64,000 nucleotides of DNA from assembly GCA_002715505.1 (NCBI GenBank), contig PAZF01000021.1:1-64000 (forward strand). The letters are read 5' to 3'. Shown one piece after another: positions 43,893 to 53,875 of the stretch. The stretch's first letter is position 1. The number at the start of each line of letters is the position of its first letter. A program made the translations under genes and the position numbers. Below the pieces are notes generated by a model. The model searched no databases. It was not told the origin of the DNA and saw only the letters and a program-made list of their open reading frames with translations. The DNA is from Candidatus Pelagibacterales bacterium. GTDB taxonomy: Bacteria; Pseudomonadota; Alphaproteobacteria; TMED109.

Positions 43893-45053
43893 TTAAGAAT
43901 TTAATTTATTTACAAAATTAGATGCTATTCTACTAGCTTCCTGATGAATTTCAAATACATCCTGAATATTTGAAGGAATATTTTTTCCAAAGGTTAAAAC
44001 TGTATTTTTAATAACTTTTGTAATATCTAAAAATCCTATTTTTTTATTTAGAAAACTTTCTACTGCTATTTCATTGGAAGCATTTAAAGCTATTAGTCTA
44101 CAATAATTTATTTTTTTATCATATAGATACTTAAAAAACTCTAACGAAGAAAAATCTTTTTTAGTAACATCAAAAAATTCTAGTTTTTTAATTTTTTTTA
44201 AATTTATACAATCAATATTTACGTTCAATCTTTTTGGCCAATTTAAAGCACAGTTTATTGGAATTTTCATATCTGGTTTACTCATTAGCATTAAAGAATT
44301 ACCATCAATAAAATTAACTACTCCATGAACAATAGACTTCGGATGAACTACTATATCAATTTTATCTAAATCAAGAGAAAAAAGTATCGCTGCTTCTATT
44401 TTTTCTAATACTTTATTCATCATAGTTGCAGAGTCTACAGATATCTTCTTTCCCATTTTCCAGTTAGGGTGCATTAAAGCTTGTTTAACAGTTACTTTAT
44501 TTAAATCTAGTTTTTTATTCCAAAAAGGTCCTCCCGATGCGGTAAGTATAATATTTTTAATATAGACCTTTCTATTATTCTCAATAATTTGAAATAAAGC
44601 ATTATGCTCAGAGTCCAGTGGCAAAATATTAGTTTTAAGTTTTCTTGCTTTGCTAATAAAAATTTTTCCAGCACAAATCAATGCTTCTTTATTGGCTAAC
44701 GCAAGATTTTTAGTATTTCCTATGCTATTATAAGCAGGTTTTAAGCCTGCAATTCCAACTATAGAAGCTATTGTATAATCAGTTTTAATACCTGCCAATC
44801 CTATAAGTTCGTCCTCTCCACTTAAACATTTAATCTTACTTCCACTTAATTCATTTTTTAATAAGTTATAGTACTTCTTATCTTTTATTACAGCATACTT
44901 TGATTTTAATAATCTTGCATTTAATGCTAACCTCTTATAATTTTTATTGGCTGATAATACTATCACCTTGTATTTAGAAATGTTATTATAAATTATCTTT
45001 GTAGCATTATTGCCTATAGAACCTGTTGCTCCAAATATTGATACTTTTTTCAA
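43893..45053 (-). CDS. dxr: 1-deoxy-D-xylulose 5-phosphate reductoisomerase, TTG start
   Basis: Dxr makes 2-C-methyl-D-erythritol 4-phosphate in the isoprenoid pathway. From TTG 45053 it has 386 residues and starts MKKVSIFGATGSIGNNATK, the NADPH-binding fold. An AGGAG ribosome binding site lies 6 nt before this TTG. An earlier in-frame ATG at 45113 would overlap cdsA by 50 nt and add a non-homologous segment, so it is rejected. Metal and substrate residues lie in LPLDSEHNALFQ, TASGGPFW, HPNWKMGKKISVDSATMMNK and the NASNEIAVESFL region. It is 10 nt after cdsA; undecaprenyl synthesis (uppS) nearby uses its pathway products. Confidence 0.94.
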   Translation of the reverse strand: MKKVSIFGATGSIGNNATKIIYNNISKYKVIVLSANKNYKRLALNARLLKSKYAVIKDKKYYNLLKNELSGSKIKCLSGEDELIGLAGIKTDYTIASIVGIAGLKPAYNSIGNTKNLALANKEALICAGKIFISKARKLKTNILPLDSEHNALFQIIENNRKVYIKNIILTASGGPFWNKKLDLNKVTVKQALMHPNWKMGKKISVDSATMMNKVLEKIEAAILFSLDLDKIDIVVHPKSIVHGVVNFIDGNSLMLMSKPDMKIPINCALNWPKRLNVNIDCINLKKIKKLEFFDVTKKDFSSLEFFKYLYDKKINYCRLIALNASNEIAVESFLNKKIGFLDITKVIKNTVLTFGKNIPSNIQDVFEIHQEASRIASNFVNKLNS

Positions 45054-45063
45054 AAAAAATCTC

Positions 45064-45849
45064 CTATATAAATGAGAGCATCCAAAAATAAAGAATAGCA
45101 AATAAAAACCCATCTAGTCTATCTAAAAGTCCACCATGCCCTGGTACTAAATTAGAGGAATCCTTCTTTTTATTAATTCTTTTTAGTTTGCTTTCAAATA
45201 AATCACCAGCTACACTTAAAATTGCTCCTGTAAACCCTAACACAAAATATTTTATATATTCACCTAATTCTAGAAAATATGAATATATAATACTGAAAAA
45301 ACCAGCTAAAAATATTCCTGCTATAAAGCCAGACCAGGTTTTATTTGGGCTAATACTTGGAATTAGCTTTGGTCCTTTTAAAGATTTACCAAAAATATAT
45401 CCAGATATATCAACAGTCCAAACAACTGCAAAAATCCAGCAAATCAAAAGTTTTCCATCTGTATAGCTGTTTAAATAAATAAGAGCCGCTAGTGGTGAAA
45501 AAATATAAATGAAAGGAATAATAACTAAAAAATAGTGATTTTTTGAAAAGGAAATTGATAAGAATAATCCAGCAAACAATAGATAGACAAAAAAAATATA
45601 AAACTCATAGAAAACAAAAGTAATAGAAATTAAACCAATTACTGAATTAAATAGAAATTTTTTATCTATTATTTCAGCATTAAATAGTTTATAGAATTCA
45701 TATAGAAGAACTATGCTTACTAAAGCTACAGCTGAAAAAAAATATAGCTCACCTAAATAATTAAATAACAGAGCAAGTATAATAAGAAAAATACTCGATA
45801 TCACTCTTGTTATAAGATCTTTTTTAATTAAATAATTATTTCCCCCCAA
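45064..45849 (-). CDS. cdsA: phosphatidate cytidylyltransferase
   Basis: CdsA makes CDP-diacylglycerol, the precursor of all phospholipids. The 261-residue integral membrane protein has about seven membrane segments and the family signature VPGHGGLLDRLDGFLFA near the C-terminus, plus GPKLIPSISPNKTWSGFIAG and AGDLFESKLKRINKKKDSSN. It overlaps uppS by 14 nt. The uppS-cdsA-dxr-rseP-bamA order is conserved in Proteobacteria. Confidence 0.95.
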   Translation of the reverse strand: MGGNNYLIKKDLITRVISSIFLIILALLFNYLGELYFFSAVALVSIVLLYEFYKLFNAEIIDKKFLFNSVIGLISITFVFYEFYIFFVYLLFAGLFLSISFSKNHYFLVIIPFIYIFSPLAALIYLNSYTDGKLLICWIFAVVWTVDISGYIFGKSLKGPKLIPSISPNKTWSGFIAGIFLAGFFSIIYSYFLELGEYIKYFVLGFTGAILSVAGDLFESKLKRINKKKDSSNLVPGHGGLLDRLDGFLFAILYFWMLSFI

Positions 45850-46558
45850 ACCTTCTCTCTCTATCTTTATAATCAGAAATTGCTTTTGAAAAATCTTTTT
45901 TAGTAAAATCAGGCCATGGTTTTTTAAAAAACATTAGTTCTGCATATGCAGATTGCCATAATAAAAAATTACTTAATCTGCTATCCCCACCGGTACGAAT
46001 TATCAAATCTGGATCAGGGACTCCATTAGTATATAAATTGTCTTCTATTTCTTTCTCATTAACTTGATTAATATCAATTTTATTATTTAATAATTTTTTA
46101 CAAATTTTTTGAACTGCATTTGTAATTTCTTGTCTTGCTCCATAGTTTATTGCCATTATTAAATTAATTTTAAATTTTTTTTCGTTGTATAAACTAGCTT
46201 TTTTTATATTTATTTTTATATCATCATCAAATTGAGATATGTCACCAAGCACCGTAACTTTAACTCCTGAGTCAGATAATCTGTGTATTTCATTTTTGAG
46301 AAAAAACCTTAAAAGACTCATTAAATCTTTGATCTCAGCAGGGTCCCTTTTCCAGTTTTCTGAAGAAAATGCATAAAGGGTAAGAAAAGAAATTTTTTTT
46401 TCTATAGCTGCTTTTATAATAATTTTTGCGGTTTCAATTCCTTGTTTATGACCTTCAATAGTTTGTAATCCCTTAGATTTTGCCCACCTTCTATTGCCAT
46501 CCATAATAATACCTAAATGTTTTAGAATATTTTTATTTGATGAATGTTTAAAAAACAT
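45836..46558 (-). CDS. uppS: undecaprenyl diphosphate synthase
   Basis: UppS extends farnesyl diphosphate to the C55 carrier used for peptidoglycan and lipopolysaccharide. The 240-residue cis-prenyltransferase has the diphosphate-binding GIIMDGNRRWAKSKGL (17-32) with the catalytic aspartate, TLYAFSSENWKRD near 60-73, and the C-terminal RTGGDSRLSNFLLWQSAYAE. It starts 6 nt after frr and overlaps cdsA by 14 nt. Confidence 0.96.
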   Translation of the reverse strand: MFFKHSSNKNILKHLGIIMDGNRRWAKSKGLQTIEGHKQGIETAKIIIKAAIEKKISFLTLYAFSSENWKRDPAEIKDLMSLLRFFLKNEIHRLSDSGVKVTVLGDISQFDDDIKINIKKASLYNEKKFKINLIMAINYGARQEITNAVQKICKKLLNNKIDINQVNEKEIEDNLYTNGVPDPDLIIRTGGDSRLSNFLLWQSAYAELMFFKKPWPDFTKKDFSKAISDYKDRERRFGGK

Positions 46559-46564
46559 ATAACT

Positions 46565-47122
46565 CTATATTTTTAAAATATCGTCTTCTTTTTTTTTCGA
46601 AATATCAGTTATATTTACTACGTATCTATCTGTAAGTTGTTGGATTTTTTCTTGTAACGCTTTTACATCGTCTTCTGGTATGTTCTCTTCACTACTAGTT
46701 TTTTTGAGCAAATTCATCGCATCCTGCCTTATATTTCTTAATGAAACTTTAGCTTCTTCTGACATTGACTTAATATTCTTTGCCAACTCAACCCTTCTTT
46801 CAGCAGTCAACTCTGGTAAATTAATTCTAATTACCTGCCCTTCTGTATTAGGATTTAATCCTAAAGATGAACTTTGAATAGCTTTCTCAATGGGTCCTAT
46901 CATATTTAAATCCCAAATATTTATTTTAATTGTTCTTGCCTCTGGAGTGCTCACGGTAGCAAGATCTTTTAGCTTCATATTCTGTCCATAAGCATCTACT
47001 AATAAGTTATCTACAAGCCCTGTGGAAGCTCTTCCTGTTCGAACACTTTGATAATTTAAGCTTAAATTATCTAACGTATTTATCATTTTTCTTTCAACTT
47101 TATTTAAATCAAATGAACTCAT
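46565..47122 (-). CDS. frr: ribosome recycling factor
   Basis: Frr splits post-termination ribosomes with EF-G. The 185-residue protein has normal length, with SVRTGRASTGLVDNLLVDAY (25-44) and the conserved RINLPELTAERRVELAKNIK stretch in the three-helix bundle domain, and ends in a helix with VNITDISKKKEDDILKI. It overlaps pyrH by 4 nt (ATGA) and lies 6 nt before uppS. Confidence 0.97.
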   Translation of the reverse strand: MSSFDLNKVERKMINTLDNLSLNYQSVRTGRASTGLVDNLLVDAYGQNMKLKDLATVSTPEARTIKINIWDLNMIGPIEKAIQSSSLGLNPNTEGQVIRINLPELTAERRVELAKNIKSMSEEAKVSLRNIRQDAMNLLKKTSSEENIPEDDVKALQEKIQQLTDRYVVNITDISKKKEDDILKI

Positions 47123-47862
47123 TTTTCCTCCGAAATTAAAGTATAAGAACCTTGCGCTAATGTCGCATTTAAAAAAGCGTTTTTTTCTAATATGGAAAAA
47201 ACTAACATTGGAATATGATTATCTCTAGCCATTGAGATCGCAGATGAGTCCATCACTTTTAAATTATCTGAAAGTACTTTTTTATAGGTTATATTTTTAT
47301 ATTTTTTAGTATTAGAGTTTAGCTTTGGATCTGAGTCATAAACACCATCAACACTCGTACCCTTAAAAATAATATCACAATTCATTTCTGCTGCTCTCAA
47401 TGTTGCAGCAGTATCTGTAGAAAAATAAGGGTTACCAGTACCTGCTGCAAATATTATTACTCTTTTTTTTTCTAGGTGTCTAATTGCTCTTCTTTTAATA
47501 AATGTTTCGCATATAGTTTGCATAGGTATTGCTGATAATACTCTAGTAGGTACATTGTTTTTTTCAATAGCGTTTTGTAGTGCTAAGGCATTTATAACAG
47601 TGGCCAACATGCCCATTCCATCTGCAGTAACTCTATCTATTCCTTGTGATGCCCCAGACACTCCTCTAAATATATTTCCTCCTCCTACTACAATACATAT
47701 TTGTTTATTATTATGATAAACTTTGCTAATATCTGATGCAATAGATATTAGTTTTTCTGGATCTAAACCATATTTTTGGTTTCCTACTAAAACTTCGCCA
47801 GAAAGTTTTAGCATTATTCTTTTCATGGAAGCGATATTTATGGAAGATGTTTCAGTTTCCAT
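47119..47862 (-). CDS. pyrH: uridylate kinase
   Basis: PyrH phosphorylates UMP to UDP, upstream of PyrG in CTP synthesis. The 247-residue amino-acid-kinase fold protein has MLKLSGEVLVG, VVGGGNIFRGV (about 60-70), DRVTADGMGMLATVINALAL, AAGTGNPYFSTDTAATLRA and DGVYDSDPK. The first twelve residues before MKRIMLKLSG are not conserved, so an internal ATG at 47826 is a possible start; neither has a clear ribosome binding site. It lies 14 nt after tsf. Confidence 0.96.
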   Translation of the reverse strand: METETSSINIASMKRIMLKLSGEVLVGNQKYGLDPEKLISIASDISKVYHNNKQICIVVGGGNIFRGVSGASQGIDRVTADGMGMLATVINALALQNAIEKNNVPTRVLSAIPMQTICETFIKRRAIRHLEKKRVIIFAAGTGNPYFSTDTAATLRAAEMNCDIIFKGTSVDGVYDSDPKLNSNTKKYKNITYKKVLSDNLKVMDSSAISMARDNHIPMLVFSILEKNAFLNATLAQGSYTLISEEK

Positions 47863-47876
47863 ATTAGAAAACCATT

Positions 47877-48812
47877 TTATTTAGTATCTGCTAATTGCGA
47901 GGCTACTTCTTCTTTAAAATCCTTTGCATCCGTCTCAATCCCTTCACCTAAGATGAATAATTTATAATCTAATATTTCAAAATTACAACTATTTTCATTG
48001 TTAAATTCTGATATGACTTTTGATACACTCATACTTGGTTCTAGTATCCAGTTTTGATTTAATAAAGTAATTTCTGAAATAAATTTCTTTACTTTTCCAT
48101 CTACAATTTTCTCAACTATGTCTTTAGGCTTTCCAGAATTTGATAATTGTTCTAAAAAAATCTGTTTCTCTCTATTTAAGGTATGTTTGTCTAAATTTTG
48201 TTCATTCAAAGCCAATGGTTTTGAGGCCGCCACGTGCATTGCTATTTTTTTTAACAAATCTGCAGTATTTTTATCTGTGTTATCAGAAGTTCCCTTGACT
48301 AAGCAGGCTATTTTTCCAAGATTTTCTGATACTTTATTGTGTATGTAAAAGCCTATTTTAGATTTTTCAGAATTAATACTAATATAGCTTAATCTCCTAA
48401 TTACTATATTCTCTCCTATTTTTGCTATAATATTTTTGAGCGCGTCATTAACATTAGTTGTCTCTTCAAAATCAGATAATAGAAATTCTTCAAGAATATA
48501 TTGCTTCTTAATTGCTAGTTGCAACAATCTTTCAATAAAATTTTGAAAATCCTGGTTTTTTGATACAAAATCAGTTTCAGAATTTACTTCAATAATACAA
48601 GACAACTGATTGCTAGTAGCAACTCCTACAAGTCCTTGCGCTGCTATTCTAGATGATTTTTTATCTGCCTTTGCAACACCCTTTTTTCTAAGCCAATCTA
48701 TAGCATTTTCTATTTCTCCATTATTTTCAACTAATGCATTTTTGCAATCCATTATGCCTGCCCCGGTTTTTTCCCTAAGAGATTTTATTTTTTCTGATGA
48801 AATATTGCTCAT
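47877..48812 (-). CDS. tsf: translation elongation factor Ts
   Basis: EF-Ts exchanges GDP for GTP on EF-Tu. The 311-residue protein has the N-terminal UBA-like domain with LREKTGAGIMDCKNALVENN (12-31) and AIDWLRKKGVAKADKKSSR, the core CIIEVNSETDFVSKNQDF, and AMHVAASKPLALN. It starts 10 nt after rpsB in the same transcript, the universal rpsB-tsf pairing. Confidence 0.97.
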   Translation of the reverse strand: MSNISSEKIKSLREKTGAGIMDCKNALVENNGEIENAIDWLRKKGVAKADKKSSRIAAQGLVGVATSNQLSCIIEVNSETDFVSKNQDFQNFIERLLQLAIKKQYILEEFLLSDFEETTNVNDALKNIIAKIGENIVIRRLSYISINSEKSKIGFYIHNKVSENLGKIACLVKGTSDNTDKNTADLLKKIAMHVAASKPLALNEQNLDKHTLNREKQIFLEQLSNSGKPKDIVEKIVDGKVKKFISEITLLNQNWILEPSMSVSKVISEFNNENSCNFEILDYKLFILGEGIETDAKDFKEEVASQLADTK

Positions 48813-48822
48813 TGATTACTTT

Positions 48823-49689
48823 TCAATCTTTTCCTAGATCTAGTTCATCCTTATTATTTTTACTAGAACTATCAGATGCTTTCAAATTTTCCTTAGAATT
48901 ATCCTTATTTATTTGGGCTTCAATAGCATCTAATTTATTAACATCTTCGGCTAATTCTATAAATTCTTCCTCATCTTTTGTAGCTTCCTGTGCATAACTA
49001 TTCATTCCACTTTTAACCGTATTTGTAATTAATTCACAAAATGTATTTATAGCTCTGGTAGCATCATCATTTCCTGGAATTGGATAGTTAATATCATCGG
49101 GATTAGAGTTGCTATCAATAATAGCTACTATAGGAATATTAAGCATTTTAGCTTCTTGCAATGCAATTTTTTCTTTATTTGTATCAAAAATGACAATGAC
49201 ATCGGGAATTCCTCCCATTTTTTTTATCCCTCCTAAGGCCAGCTCCAATTTATCTTTTTTTCTTTGGAAATTTAAAATTTCTTTCTTAGTAAAAGTCTTG
49301 ATATGTTCATTCTTTTCATCTAACTTGCTTTCTAAATCAGTAAGCTGTTTGATAGACTTAGAAATTGTTTCCCAATTAGTTAACATACCTCCTGGCCATC
49401 TATGTACAACGTAATATTGTTTTGTATTTTCAGCTAATAATTTAACTGGTTCCTGCGCCTGTCTTTTAGTACCAACAAATAGTATTTTACCTCCATTACT
49501 TGAGATATCATTAAGGAATTCTAAAGCATTATGCAACAATGGGACAGTTTGTTGCAGATCTATTATGTGAATACCATTTCTTACCCCGAAAAGATAAGGT
49601 TTCATCTTAGGATTCCATCTGTGCGATTGATGTCCAAAGTGGACACCTGCATCTATTAATTGCCTCATAGAAAACTCTGGTAATGCCAA
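48823..49689 (-). CDS. rpsB: 30S ribosomal protein S2
   Basis: S2 binds late to the 30S subunit. The 288-residue protein has the family start [20 protein letters not shown] and the signatures [28 protein letters not shown] and [10 protein letters not shown]. The C-terminal 45 residues form an unusual acidic/lysine/serine-rich tail ([12 protein letters not shown] to DELDLGKD). A GAGGA ribosome binding site lies 7 nt upstream, and a promoter is recognisable at 49717-49745. It heads the run rpsB-tsf-pyrH-frr-uppS and probably on to lpxB. Confidence 0.97.
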   Translation of the reverse strand: MALPEFSMRQLIDAGVHFGHQSHRWNPKMKPYLFGVRNGIHIIDLQQTVPLLHNALEFLNDISSNGGKILFVGTKRQAQEPVKLLAENTKQYYVVHRWPGGMLTNWETISKSIKQLTDLESKLDEKNEHIKTFTKKEILNFQRKKDKLELALGGIKKMGGIPDVIVIFDTNKEKIALQEAKMLNIPIVAIIDSNSNPDDINYPIPGNDDATRAINTFCELITNTVKSGMNSYAQEATKDEEEFIELAEDVNKLDAIEAQINKDNSKENLKASDSSSKNNKDELDLGKD

Positions 49690-49716
49690 TTTATATTCCT
49701 CAACTAAAATTAATCA

Positions 49717-49745
49717 GTCATACATTGCAAATTAACTTTTTGCAA
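49717..49745 (-). promoter_or_regulatory. promoter of the rpsB-tsf block
   Basis: Minus strand TTGCAA (49745-49740), 17-nt spacer, TATGAC (49722-49717), then a leader of about 20 nt containing the GAGGA site. A second TTGCAA copy (on either strand, as it is palindromic) lies within the spacer at 49725-49730. The leader is too short for the folded S2-binding leader known from other bacteria. The 72-bp gap 49690-49761 shows nothing else; no dnaE-side terminator is needed because dnaE lies upstream and reads the same way toward this region's far side. Confidence 0.6.
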
Positions 49746-49761
49746 GCAAAAATTACAGAAT

Positions 49762-52700
49762 TTAATTATTAATTGAAATACCATCAAGTAGATTTATTTC
49801 ATTAAAATTCATGTTATCATATTTTACCTTAATGCCTGTATCAACCTCATAGCCATTATAAACTAAAATAATATTATTTTTACCGTGTTGTATAGCATTT
49901 AACTTGCTTTTTAAATTATCAATCTCATTAAGATTATCAAGATAAATTTTAATAATATTTGATGCTTTACCTAAAAAGCTATTAGTATCTCTTATATTTT
50001 TTAATCTCAATCTCATACGTCTTTCATTATCAATTGAATTAATGACAGTCATTACATATGTATCACCTGGCGAAAGATTCAACTCATTAGAATAGTAGTT
50101 ATCTGAAAAGATAAGAAGATTGAAAGCTCCCCATTCATCTAAAAAAAATAACTCCACTGCCTTTTTATTATTGATAGTTTTTTCTTCTTGTTTTATTAAA
50201 AGACCTAATAATTCAAAAATTTTACCATTAATTTTATTATTTTCTATCATTGTAGAATTAGAAAGATTAAATTCTTTAAAAAACTCTCTTTTTTGTATTA
50301 ATGGATTTTCTGTTACAAAAAAGCCTAGAGATAAATATTCATTGATTAATAATTCTGACATGCTCCAAGATAAAGTTTTTTTTAGGATTGCAGAGGCATT
50401 ATCTTTATTTAAGTCGGATCCAAATAATGTTTGTTGGCATGTATCTCTATCTTTTTGAAAATTCTGAGCTAATGAAACTAAATTTGATGAAGAATTAAAT
50501 ATAACGCTTCTATCTGCCAACAAATCATCAAAAACACCTGCCATTGCAAAAAATTCGACCTGTCGTTTATTAATAAATTTATCATCCATTCTTGAAAAAA
50601 AATTAATTATTGATTTGTAAATCCCATTTTTTTTTCTTTCTAACACTATAAACTTTGCTAATTCTAAGCCTATATTTTTAATATTTGATAAACCGCTCCT
50701 GATACATAATTCATCATTATTCTTTTGAACTGAAAATTGCACTTCTGATAAGTTTATATCGCTGGGAAGTAATTTTATTTTTAATCTAGATAATTCTACC
50801 ATGATGCTTATTAGTTTATCTCCAGTCTTTCCTGTTTCACTGTTAAGAAGTGAAGTAAAAAATTCAATAGGGTAATGGCTTTTCAACCAAGCTGTTTGAT
50901 AAGAAATAATTGCATAAGCTGCGGCATGACTTTTATTAAAACCATATCCAGCAAATTTTTCTATTTCACTAAAAATCTTTTTTGAATCACCTTCACGTAT
51001 ATTTTTTTTATTACACCCTTCCACAAAGCTATCTTTTAAATCATTCATTTCTGATTTAATTTTTTTTCCAATTGCTCTTCTTAAAAGATCAGCTTTTGCT
51101 AATGAGAATCCAGCTAATAATTGTGTAGCTTCCATGACTTGCTCTTGGTATATCATTATACCGTGAGTCTCTTTTAATACCGTCTCTAATAGCGGATGTT
51201 GATAAGTAGTTAGTTTATTATTATGTTTTCTTTTAATATAATTAGGTATGTTCTCCATAGGTCCAGGTCTATAAAGAGCTACTACTGCTATTATGTCTTC
51301 AATTCTATCTGGCTTGAGTTCTTTTAAGATATTTCTCATAGGAAGACTTTCTAGTTGAAATACTCCTAATGTATAACCAGAACTAAGATTTTGATAGGTT
51401 ATGGCATCGTTTAAATCAATATCATCTATAAAAATTTTAATACCTCTATTACTTAATAGTTTCAATGCTTTATCTAGAATAGTTAATGTTTCGACTCCTA
51501 AAAAATCAAATTTTATTAAACCAATTTTTTCTAAGTATTTCATGCTAAATTGAGTAGCAGGTATTTCAGAAGCTAAGTCATAATATAACGGTACATCATT
51601 TTTAATAGGGCTATTTGAAATTACAAGACCTGCCGCATGCGTGGAAGCATTTCTATTGAGACCTTCCAATTTTATAGATATTTCAAATAATTTCTCTAAT
51701 TCTTCATTTCCGCTTATCATATTTTGCATTGGTAGATTGTTGTTATATAAATCATTCAAATTATTACTTCCTACCGTAATATTAGGTATTGTCTTTGCCA
51801 ATTTATCTACTATTCCGTAATTAATACCCAAAACTCTTCCTACATCTCTAATAACAGCTTTTGGTTGCAATCTTCCAAAAGTTATAATTTGAGCTACTTT
51901 ATCAATGCCATATTTGTTTCTAACATATGAAATAACCTCATCTCTTCTGATAGTACAAAAATCTATATCAAAATCTGGCAAGGATATTCTTTCTGGATTT
52001 AAAAATCTTTCAAATAGTAATCCATATCTAATTGGATCTAGATTAGTAATATTTAAAGCCCATGCTACTATGGAACCAGCTCCAGATCCTCTGCCAGGCC
52101 CTACTGGAATTTTATTATCTTTTGCCCAGCTAATAAAATCACTTACTATCAAAAAATAACCAGCGTAGCCCATGTCAGAAATAACTTTTAATTCATAATC
52201 TAGTCTAATTTTATAATCTAAATATTTTTTATCTTGCACATTAAAACTCTCAACCTTCAAACGGTTCTTTAAACCTGCAGTAGCTAAATTTTTTAGTGCA
52301 GATATTTCATTATTATTTTTACCAGAATTTACATTTGGCAACTTTGGTGGTTTTTCTTCTAAAATAAAATGACATCTTTTTGCTATATTGATTGTATTAA
52401 GAATAGCTTCTGGCTTATCAGAAAATATATTATTCATACTATTAGAGTCTTTAAAGTAAGCTTCTACGTTAGATTTTTTTCTATTAGGGTTTTCGATGGT
52501 AGTATTTTGAGAAATACAATTTAGGCAGTCATGTGCTTCGTAAATGCTCTTGTCTAAAAAGTAAATATTATTACTACAAGACAATGCGATATCTAATTTA
52601 CTAGACAAATTTAGTAAATATGTTTCCTTTTTAATTGTAGTTTGTAAATTATCTCTGAATAAATCAATATACAATCTATTTTCGAATGAATTTTTAAGTT

Positions 52701-53184
52701 TAATTAATATTGAAGTATATACTTTTTCATTTAGTTTATTGCTAATATCATTTTCATTAATATCATTAAATAAACATATTAGACCTTTGTTATTATTACA
52801 AAGTTCTTTTAGAGATACATGTTTAGATTTTTGCTCCTTATAATTATAATAAGCCTTACTTATCAAAAATGATAAGTTTTTCCAACCATTACTATCTTTG
52901 ACTAGCAAGGAAATATTGACTTTTCTTTTTACTAAATTAGTTTTATTAACTTCTTTAGATATATCAATATCAAGCAAGCATCCTATTATTGGTTGTATGC
53001 CTTTTTCTATACATGCCTTAGTAAATTCCATTGCTCCAAAAACATTAGAGTTATCTGTTAAAGCTATTGCTGGCATTTTATATCTTTCTGCTGCTGATAC
53101 TATATCTTCTATTTTCATAGAGCCCTCTAGTATACTGTAATGAGATCTTACCTTTAAATGCACAAATTTTTTAAAATTAGTCAT
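49762..53184 (-). CDS. dnaE: DNA polymerase III alpha subunit
   Basis: DnaE is the replicative polymerase. The 1140-residue protein has an N-terminal PHP domain (1-270, LKVRSHYSILEGSMKIEDIV), the C-family polymerase palm and fingers with catalytic aspartates in SLPDFDIDFC (about 400) after GPGRGSGAGSIVAWAL, IYQEQVMEATQLLAGFSLAKADLLRRAIGK, a helix-hairpin-helix region, and a C-terminal OB fold (from about 990). Length matches ordinary alphaproteobacterial DnaE1. It lies 1 nt after lolD and 72 bp before rpsB in the direction of transcription. Confidence 0.97.
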   Translation of the reverse strand: MTNFKKFVHLKVRSHYSILEGSMKIEDIVSAAERYKMPAIALTDNSNVFGAMEFTKACIEKGIQPIIGCLLDIDISKEVNKTNLVKRKVNISLLVKDSNGWKNLSFLISKAYYNYKEQKSKHVSLKELCNNNKGLICLFNDINENDISNKLNEKVYTSILIKLKNSFENRLYIDLFRDNLQTTIKKETYLLNLSSKLDIALSCSNNIYFLDKSIYEAHDCLNCISQNTTIENPNRKKSNVEAYFKDSNSMNNIFSDKPEAILNTINIAKRCHFILEEKPPKLPNVNSGKNNNEISALKNLATAGLKNRLKVESFNVQDKKYLDYKIRLDYELKVISDMGYAGYFLIVSDFISWAKDNKIPVGPGRGSGAGSIVAWALNITNLDPIRYGLLFERFLNPERISLPDFDIDFCTIRRDEVISYVRNKYGIDKVAQIITFGRLQPKAVIRDVGRVLGINYGIVDKLAKTIPNITVGSNNLNDLYNNNLPMQNMISGNEELEKLFEISIKLEGLNRNASTHAAGLVISNSPIKNDVPLYYDLASEIPATQFSMKYLEKIGLIKFDFLGVETLTILDKALKLLSNRGIKIFIDDIDLNDAITYQNLSSGYTLGVFQLESLPMRNILKELKPDRIEDIIAVVALYRPGPMENIPNYIKRKHNNKLTTYQHPLLETVLKETHGIMIYQEQVMEATQLLAGFSLAKADLLRRAIGKKIKSEMNDLKDSFVEGCNKKNIREGDSKKIFSEIEKFAGYGFNKSHAAAYAIISYQTAWLKSHYPIEFFTSLLNSETGKTGDKLISIMVELSRLKIKLLPSDINLSEVQFSVQKNNDELCIRSGLSNIKNIGLELAKFIVLERKKNGIYKSIINFFSRMDDKFINKRQVEFFAMAGVFDDLLADRSVIFNSSSNLVSLAQNFQKDRDTCQQTLFGSDLNKDNASAILKKTLSWSMSELLINEYLSLGFFVTENPLIQKREFFKEFNLSNSTMIENNKINGKIFELLGLLIKQEEKTINNKKAVELFFLDEWGAFNLLIFSDNYYSNELNLSPGDTYVMTVINSIDNERRMRLRLKNIRDTNSFLGKASNIIKIYLDNLNEIDNLKSKLNAIQHGKNNIILVYNGYEVDTGIKVKYDNMNFNEINLLDGISINN

Positions 53185-53185
53185 A

Positions 53186-53875
53186 TTATATAATTTTTAG
53201 TCTATTATCATTCAATTCAAAAATAGTATTCATTTTTTTTGCTATTTTACTATCATGAGTAGCCAAAACTAATGTGGAATGGTTTTCCTCAGTAATATTA
53301 CTTAATTCATCTATTATCAAATGACTATTCTTATCATCTAAATTCCCAGTTGGTTCATCTGCAACAATAATTTCTGGATCATTTGATATTGCTCTAGCTA
53401 TAGCAATTCTTTGTTGTTCTCCGCCAGACAAGTTAGCTGGTTTATGTGAATGACGATGCGTCATATTTACCTTTTCTAACAAATGCATAGTTTTTTCTTT
53501 CGCATATTTTTTGTTGTAATTATTTATTAATAAAGATAAATAAATATTTTCATATGCAGTAAATTCCATTAAAAGGGAGTTTTTTTGATGTACATAACCA
53601 ATATTGGCTTTTCTTAGATCTGATTTTTCATTATCTGTTGCCTTTGAAATACTTTTTCCTAATAAAAACATACTTCCAGTTTTAGGTTTCTCCATTAGAC
53701 TTATGATATTTAGCAAACTAGTTTTTCCAGAACCAGATGAACCAATAACTGCTACTTTTTGTGAGCTAGACAACACTAAATCTAATTGACTAAGAACAGT
53801 GATTTTATTTTTACCTTGGTAAAAGTATTGCGATATATTTTTTAAATTTAATATTTCACTCATATCGTAAAACAT
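53186..53875 (-). CDS. lolD: lipoprotein-releasing ABC transporter ATPase LolD
   Basis: LolD powers release of lipoproteins from the inner membrane to LolA. The 229-residue ATPase has Walker A GSSGSGKTSLLNII (about 44-57), Q-loop VHQKNSLLMEFTAYEN, signature LSGGEQQRIAIAR, Walker B IIVADEPTGNLD and the switch histidine in LATHD. The start at 53875 overlaps lolC by 20 nt; an ATG at 53863 (MSEILNLKN) overlaps by 8 nt and may be the true start, since the family begins there. It forms a unit with lolC and precedes dnaE by 1 nt. Confidence 0.95.
   Translation of the reverse strand: MFYDMSEILNLKNISQYFYQGKNKITVLSQLDLVLSSSQKVAVIGSSGSGKTSLLNIISLMEKPKTGSMFLLGKSISKATDNEKSDLRKANIGYVHQKNSLLMEFTAYENIYLSLLINNYNKKYAKEKTMHLLEKVNMTHRHSHKPANLSGGEQQRIAIARAISNDPEIIVADEPTGNLDDKNSHLIIDELSNITEENHSTLVLATHDSKIAKKMNTIFELNDNRLKII

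Noticed and set aside
43893-45113. Longer dxr reading frame
   Set aside because: The extra N-terminus is the cdsA C-terminal region read in another frame; TTG 45053 has an AGGAG site and gives the NADPH-binding start.
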